A stretch of DNA of 12,249 nucleotides from an uncultured Micrococcales bacterium. GTDB taxonomy: Bacteria; Actinomycetota; Actinomycetes; Actinomycetales; Microbacteriaceae. Position numbers and translations under genes: made by a program. The stretch covers positions 1 to 12,249 of the forward strand of contig CAJXMQ010000026.1 of the NCBI GenBank assembly GCA_913056225.1, given 5' to 3'. The notes beneath the pieces were generated by a model that was not told the origin of the DNA, searched no databases, and saw only the letters and a program-made list of their open reading frames with translations. Position 1 is the stretch's first letter. Each line of letters starts with the position of its first letter. Below are positions 4,273 to 11,384 of this stretch, piece after piece.

Positions 4273-6731
4273 GACTGGACTGGTTGCTCATCCCGCTGGT
4301 TGACGGTGAAGATGAATTCACCGTTTACGAAGTCAACCAGAATGTCGCTTGCGTAACTTACCTCACCACTCAAGATGCGCTCTGAGATCTGATCCTCGAT
4401 TTCACGCTGAACCACACGGCGCAAAGGTCTTGCTCCCAATGATGGCTCGTAGCCCTCGTCAATCAATTTCTCTTTAGCGGCGGTTGTCAGAGTCAACTTC
4501 AGGTCTCTGTCGTCCAAGCGCTCATCCAACCTAGCGATGAACATGTCGATGATGGAGATTAGCTCCTCACGGGTTAGCTGTGGGAAGACGATAACTTCAT
4601 CAACACGGTTTAGGAACTCTGGCCTGAAGTTCTGCTTCAGCTCTTCGTTAACCCTTGACTTCATCTGCTGGTAGTCGTTTTGAACATCACCCTCAAGCGT
4701 GAAGCCCAATGCGCCCCTGTTGATTTCGCGAGAACCCAAGTTGGTGGTCATGATGATGATGGTGTTTTTGAAGTCAACCACTCTTCCCTGGCCATCAGTC
4801 AATCTTCCCTCTTCCAGAATCTGCAAAAGGGAGTTGAAAATGTCAGGGTGAGCTTTCTCAATCTCATCAAACAAAACAACACTGAATGGACGACGACGAA
4901 CCTTTTCGGTTAGCTGTCCACCCTCGTCGTAGCCAACAAATCCTGGAGGGGCACCAAATAGTCTGCTGACTGTGTGCTTCTCTCCATACTCACTCATGTC
5001 CAATGAGATCAGTGCATCTTCGTCTTCAAACAAGAACTCGGCCAACGCTTTGGCAAGCTCTGTTTTTCCAACTCCGGTAGGACCTGCAAAGATGAAGCTT
5101 CCGCTTGGGCGCTTGGGGTCTTTCAGCCCTGCGCGCTGACGACGGATGGTCTTTGACAGAGCGCTGATTGCCTGCTCCTGACCAATGACTCGTTTGTGAA
5201 GCTCCTGCTCCATGTAAACAAGCTTTGCACCCTCTTCTTCGGTCAACTTGAAAACTGGGATTCCAGTTGCCTGGGCCAAAACCTCGGCAATCATTCCCTC
5301 GTCAACAACACCTTCGATATCAACGTTGCCAGCACGGAACTCTTGCTCCTTCTGCTTCAGTTCAGCGTTGAGTTTTTTCTCCTCGTCGCGCTTCTGGGCG
5401 GCTAGTTCAAAGTCCTGATCGGCGATCGCCTGCTCCTTGGACGCCTTGGCAGCCTCAACTGCCTCCTGAGCTTCTTTCAGCTCTGGCGGAGCAGAAAGGA
5501 AGCTTAGTTTCAGTCTTGCTCCCGCTTCATCGATTAGGTCAATCGCCTTGTCGGGCAACTGCCTGTCGGTGATGTAGCGATCAGACATGGAAACAGCGGC
5601 AACCACGGCATCATCGGTGATTGTCACCTTGTGGTGTTTTTCATACCTATCGCGCAAACCCTTCAAGATGTTGATAGCAAGTGCCGGTGAAGGCTCGTTG
5701 ACCATAACTGTCTGGAATCTTCTAACCAGGGCAGCATCTTTTTCAAAGTGCTTACGGAATTCATCCAGGGTGGTTGCACCAATTGTTTGCAACTCTCCCC
5801 TTGCCAGCATTGGCTTGAGGATGCTGGCAGCATCAATTGCTCCCTCGGCAGCACCGGCACCGACCAGAGTGTGGATCTCATCAATGAAGGTGATGATGTC
5901 GCCACGGGTTCTGATTTCCTTGGTGACTTTTTTCAGTCTTTCCTCGAAATCTCCACGGTAACGAGAACCAGCAATCAATGAACCCATATCCAGGGTGTAA
6001 AGCTGCTTGCCTCTCAAAATCTCTGGAACATTTCCAGAAACAATGGCCTGCGCCAAGCCCTCGGCTATGGCTGTCTTTCCAACGCCAGGCTCACCGATCA
6101 GAATTGGGTTGTTCTTGGTCCTGCGAGCAAGGATCTGCATGACGCGCTCAACCTCGCGCTCACGACCAACTACTGGATCAAGCTTTCCCTCGGCAGCTGC
6201 CTGGGTCAGGTTTTTTCCATACTGATCTAGAATCTGGCTTCCCTTTTGCTGGGGAGGAGGACTCTCGGCACCAACGGACACACTCTCGTTGCCCTGGTAG
6301 CCACTAAGAAGTTGAATAACCTGCTGGCGAACCTTGTTGGTGTCTGCACCCAGCTTGGTCAATACCTGAGCGGCAACTCCCTCGCCCTCGCGAATCAGGC
6401 CAAGCAATAAATGCTCGGTTCCGATGTAGCTGTGACCCAACTGCAGAGCCTCACGGAGTGATAGCTCCAAAACCTTTTTCGCCCTTGGGGTGAATGGAAT
6501 GTGACCACTGGGAGCCTGCTGACCCTGACCAATGATTTCCTGAACCTGCTCGCGCACCTGCTCCAACGAGATGTTGAGTGATTCAAGTGCTTTGGCGGCA
6601 ACTCCCTCACCCTCGTGAATGAGTCCCAGCAGGATGTGCTCGGTGCCAATGTAGTTGTGGTTTAGTAGCTTCGCCTCTTCTTGGGCAAGCACCACGACCC
6701 TTCGGGCCTTATCCGTAAACTTTTCAAACAT
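4269..6731 (-). CDS. clpC: ClpC-type AAA+ chaperone, ATPase of the Clp protease
   Basis: 820 residues, standard length. ClpC unfolds proteins and feeds them to ClpP. Two Clp N repeats occupy about residues 1-145 (the segment IGTEHxLLGLIxEGEGVAA occurs twice). AAA-1 has Walker A GEPGVGKT (213-220) and Walker B ITFIDEIH (280-287). A short ClpC/MecB-type middle region with a UVR-like segment (about 434-469) follows. AAA-2 has GPTGVGKT (550-557), VVLFDEIEK (618-626), the ClpP-docking tripeptide LGF (675-677) and SLGARPLRR (764-772). A TTG at 6749 would extend the frame by six residues, but those codons contain the strong ribosome binding site GGAGGT (6745-6740), so the ATG at 6731 is the start. 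It is the first gene of the left operon, with a promoter candidate and ClgR-like dyad upstream. In actinobacteria ClpC is generally essential and serves in protein quality control. Confidence 0.98.
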   Translation of the reverse strand: MFEKFTDKARRVVVLAQEEAKLLNHNYIGTEHILLGLIHEGEGVAAKALESLNISLEQVREQVQEIIGQGQQAPSGHIPFTPRAKKVLELSLREALQLGHSYIGTEHLLLGLIREGEGVAAQVLTKLGADTNKVRQQVIQLLSGYQGNESVSVGAESPPPQQKGSQILDQYGKNLTQAAAEGKLDPVVGREREVERVMQILARRTKNNPILIGEPGVGKTAIAEGLAQAIVSGNVPEILRGKQLYTLDMGSLIAGSRYRGDFEERLKKVTKEIRTRGDIITFIDEIHTLVGAGAAEGAIDAASILKPMLARGELQTIGATTLDEFRKHFEKDAALVRRFQTVMVNEPSPALAINILKGLRDRYEKHHKVTITDDAVVAAVSMSDRYITDRQLPDKAIDLIDEAGARLKLSFLSAPPELKEAQEAVEAAKASKEQAIADQDFELAAQKRDEEKKLNAELKQKEQEFRAGNVDIEGVVDEGMIAEVLAQATGIPVFKLTEEEGAKLVYMEQELHKRVIGQEQAISALSKTIRRQRAGLKDPKRPSGSFIFAGPTGVGKTELAKALAEFLFEDEDALISLDMSEYGEKHTVSRLFGAPPGFVGYDEGGQLTEKVRRRPFSVVLFDEIEKAHPDIFNSLLQILEEGRLTDGQGRVVDFKNTIIIMTTNLGSREINRGALGFTLEGDVQNDYQQMKSRVNEELKQNFRPEFLNRVDEVIVFPQLTREELISIIDMFIARLDERLDDRDLKLTLTTAAKEKLIDEGYEPSLGARPLRRVVQREIEDQISERILSGEVSYASDILVDFVNGEFIFTVNQRDEQPVQS

Positions 6732-6762
6732 TTCTGAACACCTCCGCAAATCAGATACTGAG

Positions 6763-6790
6763 ATGCTAAACCGATTAGGGGGTCAAACAA
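6763..6790 (-). promoter_or_regulatory. Candidate clpC promoter
   Basis: On the minus strand, TTGTTT (6790-6785) and TAGCAT (6768-6763) are 16 bp apart; the -10 fits TANNNT and matches 4 of 6. An overlapping TTGACC (6786-6781) is a better -35 hexamer but is badly spaced from any -10. Transcription from this site would give a leader of about 25 nt carrying the GGAGGT site. The ClgR-like dyad lies just upstream, where an activator would bind. Confidence 0.4.
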
Positions 6791-6797
6791 TACCCGT

Positions 6798-6815
6798 GTT
6801 CGCCGATGGGTGAAT
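6798..6815. promoter_or_regulatory. ClgR-like inverted repeat upstream of the clpC promoter
   Basis: GTTCGCC (6798-6804) faces GGTGAAT (6809-6815); the core TTCGCC-gatg-GGTGAA is an inverted repeat with one mismatch in six pairs. Actinobacterial ClgR, the activator of clp genes, binds dyads with GTTCGC and GCGAAC half-sites. The left half-site is exact, the right one is degenerate, and the spacing is one base longer than the usual 5. The location about 67 nt before the clpC start and above the -35 fits an activator site. Confidence 0.35.
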
Positions 6816-6820
6816 AGCTG

Positions 6821-6985
6821 TTATTGACGCTTATCGCGTTCTTCAGCTTCAATCTTGTTGTATTCGTCTCGTTCGCCACGGTCTGCGCGAATGATTGATC
6901 GCATAACAACATAAAACAACAACCCAACCAAAGCGGGTGGGACTAGCGACAGCATTGCATCGCCTAGGATTTGCCAACCATTCAT
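6821..6985 (-). CDS. Small single-pass membrane protein between lysS and clpC
   Basis: 54 residues. MNGWQILGDAML is followed by one hydrophobic helix, about residues 12-32 (LSLVPPALVGLLFYVVMRSII), then a strongly charged tail RADRGERDEYNKIEAEERDKRQ, presumably cytoplasmic. Coding use, a clean frame and position directly after lysS (12 nt) support a real gene; from memory, similar short proteins with a PPALVGLLF helix and an RADRxER tail occur at this place in other Microbacteriaceae. The start is either the ATG at 6985 or the in-frame GTG at 6994 (adding three residues); neither has a good Shine-Dalgarno, so coupling to lysS termination is likely. Its function is unknown; the form suggests a membrane adaptor or subunit rather than an enzyme. 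Confidence 0.75.
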   Translation of the reverse strand: MNGWQILGDAMLSLVPPALVGLLFYVVMRSIIRADRGERDEYNKIEAEERDKRQ

Positions 6986-6997
6986 ATCTTGCACAAA

Positions 6998-8479
6998 TTA
7001 CTTAACCAAAGGAAACAGAATTGTTTCCCGAATTCCCAAACCAGTTAGTGACATTAATAATCTGTCGATACCCATGCCCACTCCACCACTCGGTGGCATG
7101 CCATATTCCAGAGCCTTCAAAAACTCTTCATCCACCCTCATCGCTTCTGGGTCTCCACCCGCTGCCAAAGCCGCCTGGGCAACAAAACGCTCGCGTTGAA
7201 TGACAGGATCGACCAATTCTGAATAGCCTGTTGCCTGCTCATAGCCACGGATATAGAGATCCCATTTCTCAACAACACCTGGTTTTGATCTGTGGTCTCT
7301 GGTCAATGGGGAGGTGTCCACCGGGAAATCAATAACGAAAAACGGCTCTTGCCTGTCGGCTTTATAAAAATGCTCCCAAAGCTCCTCGATGTATTTTCCG
7401 TGAATCGGGTGGGCAACTTCGATTTCTGCCTTGGCGGCAATTTTTTCTAATGTCGCCAAATCAGTCTCTGGAGTTATCTCCTCACCCAGTGATTCGCTGA
7501 GTGATTCATACATCGGAACTTTCTTCCACTCCCCGCCCAGATCATATTGACTGCCATCATCCAGGGTCACCTCGGTGGTTCCAAAAACATCCTTTGCCGC
7601 ATTCTGAATCAGTGTTTTTGTAAGCTCGGCAACATCGTTGTAATCGGCATAGGCCTGATAGGCCTCCATCATTGCAAACTCCGGCGAGTGAGAACTATCG
7701 GCACCTTCGTTTCTGAAGTTGCGGTTAATTTCAAACACCCGCTCCAGTCCTCCGACTACCGCTCTTTTTAAAAACAGCTCTGGCGCAATCCTCAGATAAA
7801 GCTCCATGTCATAGGCATTCATGTGGGTTTTGAATGGTCTAGCCGAAGCCCCGCCGTGCATAACCTGCAACATCGGTGTCTCCACCTCGGTGAAATCCCG
7901 CTGTTCAAAAGTATTTCTCAGCGAGCGCATAACAGCACTTCTGGTCTTCACAACCTCGCGTGCTTTGTCTCTGACAATTAAATCTAGGTATCTGTTTCTC
8001 ACCCTGACCTCTTCAGAAAGCTCTGAGTGCAAATTCGGAAGGGGTCTTATTGTCTTGGAAGCCATCTGCCAGCTATTGGCCAAGACACTTAGCTCGCCCC
8101 TTTTTGAAGTAATTACCTCACCCGAGACAAACACGTGATCACCAAGATCGACTAGTTCTTTCCAGGCATCAAGATTTTCCTGGCCTACCTTGTCAAGGCT
8201 GATCATTGCTTGAATTCGCTCACCAGTTCCCGATTGCAAAGCTGCAAAGCAGAGCTTGCCGGTGTTTCTCAAAAACATAATTCGACCGCTAAGCCCGACA
8301 GTGTCGCCGGTGGCGACATCAACATCTAAATCTGGGTACTTAGCCTTCACCTCATCGATTGAGTGGGTGATGGGAACACCTACCGGGTAGGCCTCTCCGT
8401 TGGCAATCAGTGCTTCCCGCTTATCTAAGCGAAAGCCCATCTGCTCGGGAGTGTCGTCTCCTACAAGCTCTTGATCCAA
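6998..8479 (-). CDS. lysS: Lysyl-tRNA synthetase, class II
   Basis: 493 residues, usual length. LysRS attaches lysine to tRNA(Lys) using ATP. The N-terminal OB-fold anticodon-binding domain spans about residues 55-160 (VGLSGRIMFLRNTGKLCFA). The class II catalytic domain follows: RYLDLI (163-168), TEVETPML (197-204), motif 2 FRNEGADSSHSPEFAMMEAY (255-274), EKWDLYIRGYEQATGYSELV (404-423), and motif 3 GMGIDRLL (468-475) with the C-terminal signature IRETILFPLVK. The start is TTG at 8479, immediately after the panC TAA, supported by AAGGAA at 8490-8485 with a 5-nt spacer. The next in-frame ATG, at codon 14, would trim only the N-terminal extension. Direct abutment implies co-translation with panC. 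Confidence 0.97.
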   Translation of the reverse strand: MDQELVGDDTPEQMGFRLDKREALIANGEAYPVGVPITHSIDEVKAKYPDLDVDVATGDTVGLSGRIMFLRNTGKLCFAALQSGTGERIQAMISLDKVGQENLDAWKELVDLGDHVFVSGEVITSKRGELSVLANSWQMASKTIRPLPNLHSELSEEVRVRNRYLDLIVRDKAREVVKTRSAVMRSLRNTFEQRDFTEVETPMLQVMHGGASARPFKTHMNAYDMELYLRIAPELFLKRAVVGGLERVFEINRNFRNEGADSSHSPEFAMMEAYQAYADYNDVAELTKTLIQNAAKDVFGTTEVTLDDGSQYDLGGEWKKVPMYESLSESLGEEITPETDLATLEKIAAKAEIEVAHPIHGKYIEELWEHFYKADRQEPFFVIDFPVDTSPLTRDHRSKPGVVEKWDLYIRGYEQATGYSELVDPVIQRERFVAQAALAAGGDPEAMRVDEEFLKALEYGMPPSGGVGMGIDRLLMSLTGLGIRETILFPLVK

Positions 8480-9340
8480 TTAGCTTCCTTTTATTGAGAT
8501 TTCGCGATTATCAATCAACCGAACTTGGCCAACGTAACCAGCAAATAAGGCTATCGCAGAACCCTCATAATCCCCAGAAACAGGCTCAAAAGTGGCGGGG
8601 TCGACAATTTCCAGGTAATCAAGCTTGATTTCATCACTCAGTAATGACTTAGCTTCGCCAATTGCTGCCTCAACATCCGCTTTGCCGTCGCAGGAAGCTA
8701 GAGCCACGTTGATGGTTCTGGCAATCTCCAGCTGTTCTGAATCCAACCTTGCATTGCGACTGGATAGAGCCAAACCATGATCATCTCGAATCGTCTCCCC
8801 AGCAATTATCTTCAGTGGCATTCTTCTGCCGCTGGCCAATTGGTGGCTGACCAGGGATCTGATGAGAGCTAGTTGCTGTGCATCTTTTTTGCCAAATGCG
8901 GCGATATCGGGAGTAATCAGATCAAAAAGTCTGGAAACAACTGTCAGCACACCGCTGAAGTGACCGGGTCTGTGCTCACCTTCCAAGCCCAGTGAGACGT
9001 TGGTTTCAATCTGCTCTGGGGTAATCAAATTGGGCTGTTCTGGATATACCGTTTCAGGCTCCGGCAAAAACAAAACATCCACACCCCGGTCGCTCAGCAA
9101 CCTAGCATCAACGCCCAGAGATTGAGGGTAGTTTTCATAGTCGCTGGGATCATTGAATTGAAGCGGGTTTACAAAAATGCTGGCTACAACAAAATTCTCT
9201 TCGGTTCGAACCTGGTCAACCAGTGACAGGTGTCCGTCATGCAAGGCTCCCATGGTTGGAACAAACGCAATTCTCTTGCCATTTGCACGCGCATCAGCAA
9301 TCTCTTGCTTCAGCTGAGACACCTGCGTAACTTGCTTCAA
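8480..9340 (-). CDS. panC: Pantothenate synthetase (pantoate--beta-alanine ligase)
   Basis: 286 residues. PanC joins pantoate and beta-alanine with ATP to make pantothenate, the CoA precursor. The nucleotidyltransferase fold shows VPTMGALHDGH (27-37) with the HxGH signature, IFVNPLQF (55-62), GEHRPGHFSGV (121-131) and the KMSKS-equivalent loop DDHGLALSSRN (186-196). The segment GKKDAQQ (150-156) is usually GEKDYQQ, so the glutamate and tyrosine are replaced. The start is TTG at 9340; an in-frame TGA just upstream excludes anything longer. GGAGG at 9355-9351 lies 10 nt before it. The TTG overlaps the preceding gene's stop as TTGA. Neither panB nor panD is in the window, so beta-alanine and ketopantoate supply must be encoded elsewhere or imported. 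Confidence 0.96.
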   Translation of the reverse strand: MKQVTQVSQLKQEIADARANGKRIAFVPTMGALHDGHLSLVDQVRTEENFVVASIFVNPLQFNDPSDYENYPQSLGVDARLLSDRGVDVLFLPEPETVYPEQPNLITPEQIETNVSLGLEGEHRPGHFSGVLTVVSRLFDLITPDIAAFGKKDAQQLALIRSLVSHQLASGRRMPLKIIAGETIRDDHGLALSSRNARLDSEQLEIARTINVALASCDGKADVEAAIGEAKSLLSDEIKLDYLEIVDPATFEPVSGDYEGSAIALFAGYVGQVRLIDNREISIKGS

Positions 9341-10050
9341 CTTTCAAAATCCTCCGGGCTAGGTCCAATGCCGCCTTCTCGCAGTGCTCTTTCGACTGCA
9401 GCTCTCGCCATTGGTGCTACCAAGTCAACCACCCTCGGTACCTCTTCCGCTTCCAATTCACTAATTGCTTGGCTGACAATCATTTTTGGAAAGTTATTCA
9501 GAGAACTAAACGCCTCGGCGTAGGCAGGTCGCTGATACTCCGCCACCACGATTGGATCAGTTCCGATTTCCAGCGCGAGCCCCTGCGCAATTGGTAAAAC
9601 TGAATCAGGTGCAGTGACGGCTGAAACAGAGTCCTGCAGGCTCAGCAAATCAACACTGGTCCCCGAGAAATCAACCACCGGGTGCATGGCAATCGGAATT
9701 GCCCCAGCTCTCGCAGCACTGGCCAAGATTGAATAGCCTCGCTCGGGTGAGCAGTGCATGACTATTTTTCCTGGTGAAAAATACCCAAGCTGAGCCAAAC
9801 CCGTGATTGCCTCCTCAGTCTCATCGGCAGACATTGCCATGATGATTAGATCGCAGCGCTCAATCACTTCCTGCATGCTTACTATCTCAACCTGCGGTAG
9901 CAAAGAGTCTGCTCGCTCGACCGAAGTCTCAGCCTGCACGTGAATCGCCTCTGCTGTGTGGCCGGCTCCCGCCAAGGCCTTTACAAGAACGATGCCTTCA
10001 AGACCATCGCCAATGCTTCCAATTTTCATTCGCCCCGGTTTACTCGCCAT
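9337..10050 (-). CDS. Short Rossmann/DUF2520 protein, candidate ketopantoate reductase
   Basis: 237 residues. The N-terminal NAD(P)-binding fold has GDGLEG (14-19) as GxGxxG, DLIIMAMSADE (67-77) as the typical strand before the family loop, and IVMHCSPERG (96-105). AMHPVVDFSGTSVDLL (121-136) is the DUF2520 HPxxxFxG hallmark. The C-terminal helical part includes RPAYAEAFSSLNNF (174-187). Many relatives, such as Rv3603c at about 300 residues, continue through a TGPxxRGD motif. This one stops where that motif would begin, and panC overlaps its last codons, so the shortening looks natural rather than a frameshift. DUF2520 proteins sit beside panC in many genomes, and the alternative ketopantoate reductase PanG is, as I recall, of this type; that activity is inferred. 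The start is ATG at 10050, directly after the TAG of DUF3180; ATG at 10029 (MKIGSIG) is an alternative. Confidence 0.82.
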   Translation of the reverse strand: MASKPGRMKIGSIGDGLEGIVLVKALAGAGHTAEAIHVQAETSVERADSLLPQVEIVSMQEVIERCDLIIMAMSADETEEAITGLAQLGYFSPGKIVMHCSPERGYSILASAARAGAIPIAMHPVVDFSGTSVDLLSLQDSVSAVTAPDSVLPIAQGLALEIGTDPIVVAEYQRPAYAEAFSSLNNFPKMIVSQAISELEAEEVPRVVDLVAPMARAAVERALREGGIGPSPEDFES

Positions 10051-10530
10051 CTACTGGTCCCACCCTTCCATATCGTCTGGAGTGCGAAGATTTCTCTCTC
10101 CAACAATGCCAGCAGCTACTGTCATTATTGAGCTCAAAGAGCCAATAATGGCGATAGCTGGGAATAACTGGTTTGGTGTGTTCAAAACCAAAAAGATCAA
10201 TGCCCCCAAATGCCAGCCGAGAAAACCGCTCCCGACATACGCCACTGCCTTAGTCAAAACCAATAATCGAAAAGACCAAATTGGATCTGGTCTTGCCGGC
10301 CTATTGGAAATTTTTCCTTCCGCAAATTCTGCCAGTTTTCGCTGATAGTTTCTGATTCTTAGGGTCAGTAGATACACCACAGCACCTGTTAGAAATAAAT
10401 TTATTGCCAGTAACGGGTTGCTATAAAGAAGCTGAAACCCGTTGGTTAGAAGCCATTGCATATAAAAATAGGCAAGGGCTGACCAAACAACCGCAATTGC
10501 CGCCAACTGCGAGATTTGTAAAGACCTCAA
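10051..10530 (-). CDS. DUF3180 family membrane protein
   Basis: 159 residues with four predicted membrane helices, about 8-27, 38-57, 87-115 and 122-144. A basic loop (58-80, IRNYQRKLAEFAEGKISNRP) should lie in the cytoplasm. DPIWSFRLLVLTKAVAYVGSGFLGWHLGAL (82-111), read in two halves, follows the DUF3180 pattern of DPxxxxRxLVLAKA and a glycine-rich helix, and the charged C-terminus RTPDDMEG replaces the usual CRIPPxD ending. The family is confined to actinobacteria and nearly always follows folK (Rv3605c in M. tuberculosis). Its function is unknown; the location suggests a tie to folate or pantothenate metabolism or only conserved order. The start is TTG at 10530, right after the folK TAG, supported by AGGTGG (10541-10536) with a 5-nt spacer. 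Confidence 0.87.
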   Translation of the reverse strand: MRSLQISQLAAIAVVWSALAYFYMQWLLTNGFQLLYSNPLLAINLFLTGAVVYLLTLRIRNYQRKLAEFAEGKISNRPARPDPIWSFRLLVLTKAVAYVGSGFLGWHLGALIFLVLNTPNQLFPAIAIIGSLSSIMTVAAGIVGERNLRTPDDMEGWDQ

Positions 10531-11016
10531 CTAAACCACCTGGACCTGGGAGCGGAAACGATCTGCCAGTTTAGAAACTGGGCCGTGTCCTGGCAGCACA
10601 GCATCCTTGTCGATCTCTGCCCATGGAATCAACACAAACCCGCGCTGATGTGCTCTTGGGTGCGGGATCTGCAGAGGCTTGGTCTGAATAAATTCTTTAC
10701 CATAAACCACAATGTCTACATCGAGAGTTCTGGCTCCCCAGCGTTGAAGCCTGACCCTGCCATGGTTATTCTCAATTTCAAATAAGGCCTTCAAAAGTTT
10801 CTTCGGCTTCAAGCTGGTTGTAATCATCACCACACAGTTGAGAAACTTCGGTTCGGATTCATCCTCGCCCGCCAGAGTGACTGCAACTGATTCATAAAAA
10901 GAGCTGGTTTTTATTACTTCCACACCATCGATTTCAGCAATTTGCTTGAGTGCGCTTTTCAAGGTGGATTCACGATCCCCCAGATTTCCACCAAGCGAAA
11001 GAATTGCCTCAGTCAT
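10531..11016 (-). CDS. folK: 6-hydroxymethyl-7,8-dihydropterin pyrophosphokinase
   Basis: 161 residues from the second of two tandem ATGs. FolK transfers pyrophosphate from ATP to 6-hydroxymethyl-dihydropterin, the step after FolB and before FolP. In the numbering from the first ATG, the motifs are LSLGGNLGDR (7-16), FLNCVVMI (59-66), the ATP/Mg region ENNHGRVRLQRWGARTLDVD (83-102) with D100 and D102 as the metal-binding pair, and IPHPRAHQRGFVLIP (118-132). The first ATG (11019) overlaps the folB stop as TAATG but lies only 2 nt from the GGAG at 11025-11022. The second (11016) has a 5-nt spacer and is preferred. It is encoded as a separate protein, not fused to FolB as in some bacteria. Confidence 0.95.
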   Translation of the reverse strand: MTEAILSLGGNLGDRESTLKSALKQIAEIDGVEVIKTSSFYESVAVTLAGEDESEPKFLNCVVMITTSLKPKKLLKALFEIENNHGRVRLQRWGARTLDVDIVVYGKEFIQTKPLQIPHPRAHQRGFVLIPWAEIDKDAVLPGHGPVSKLADRFRSQVQVV

Positions 11017-11018
11017 CA

Positions 11019-11384
11019 TTACTCCGAAGTAACCAGTGCTGTCACCGACACGTTGGAAAACGGCACCTGAATTGGAGCACTTGGCTTATGAACCGTTACC
11101 TCAACAGACCTAACTAGCAAAAAACTATGAAGGATCTTGGTGGCTATCCGATTTGCCAACACTTCAATTAGATTCACAGGCTCTCCTTGAATCTCAGAGT
11201 TTATTAGCTCGGCAACTGCTCCATAGTCAACGGCATGCTCAATGTCATCTTTCAAAACAGCCTGTGTTGCCTCAACCTCAAGCTCACAATCAACAATGAA
11301 GCTCTGGCCGATCTCTCGCTCTTTGGGCAACACACCGTGATAACCAAAAGCCTCGATGCCGGTGAGCTTGATTATCTGGTTCAT
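11019..11384 (-). CDS. folB: Dihydroneopterin aldolase
   Basis: 121 residues, normal for this single-domain enzyme of the T-fold group. FolB cleaves 7,8-dihydroneopterin to 6-hydroxymethyl-dihydropterin and glycolaldehyde. LTGIEAFGYHGVLPKEREIG (7-26) is the family N-terminus with the conserved YHG and E22. VDYGAV (52-57) supplies the active-site tyrosine Y54, LIEVLANRIA (72-81) the pterin-anchoring glutamate E74, and VHKPSAPI (98-105) the catalytic lysine K100. All expected catalytic residues are present. The ATG overlaps the folP stop as ATGA, so it is translationally coupled to folP. Confidence 0.95.
   Translation of the reverse strand: MNQIIKLTGIEAFGYHGVLPKEREIGQSFIVDCELEVEATQAVLKDDIEHAVDYGAVAELINSEIQGEPVNLIEVLANRIATKILHSFLLVRSVEVTVHKPSAPIQVPFSNVSVTALVTSE

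Noticed and set aside
6395..6680. Repeated DNA within the start of clpC
   Set aside because: It is the two Clp N domain repeats at protein level, normal for the family, not a mobile or tandem DNA repeat.
6732..6749. N-terminal extension of ClpC to a TTG at 6749
   Set aside because: The extra six codons contain the GGAGGT ribosome binding site for the ATG at 6731, and ClpC proteins normally start MFExFT.
9337..9420. Frameshift explaining the short DUF2520 protein
   Set aside because: The panC frame with its own ribosome binding site overlaps the stop codon, leaving no room for the missing C-terminal end.
9956..10345. Plus-strand open frame of 129 codons
   Set aside because: Antisense to the DUF3180 gene and the start of the DUF2520 gene; no motif and no ribosome binding site.
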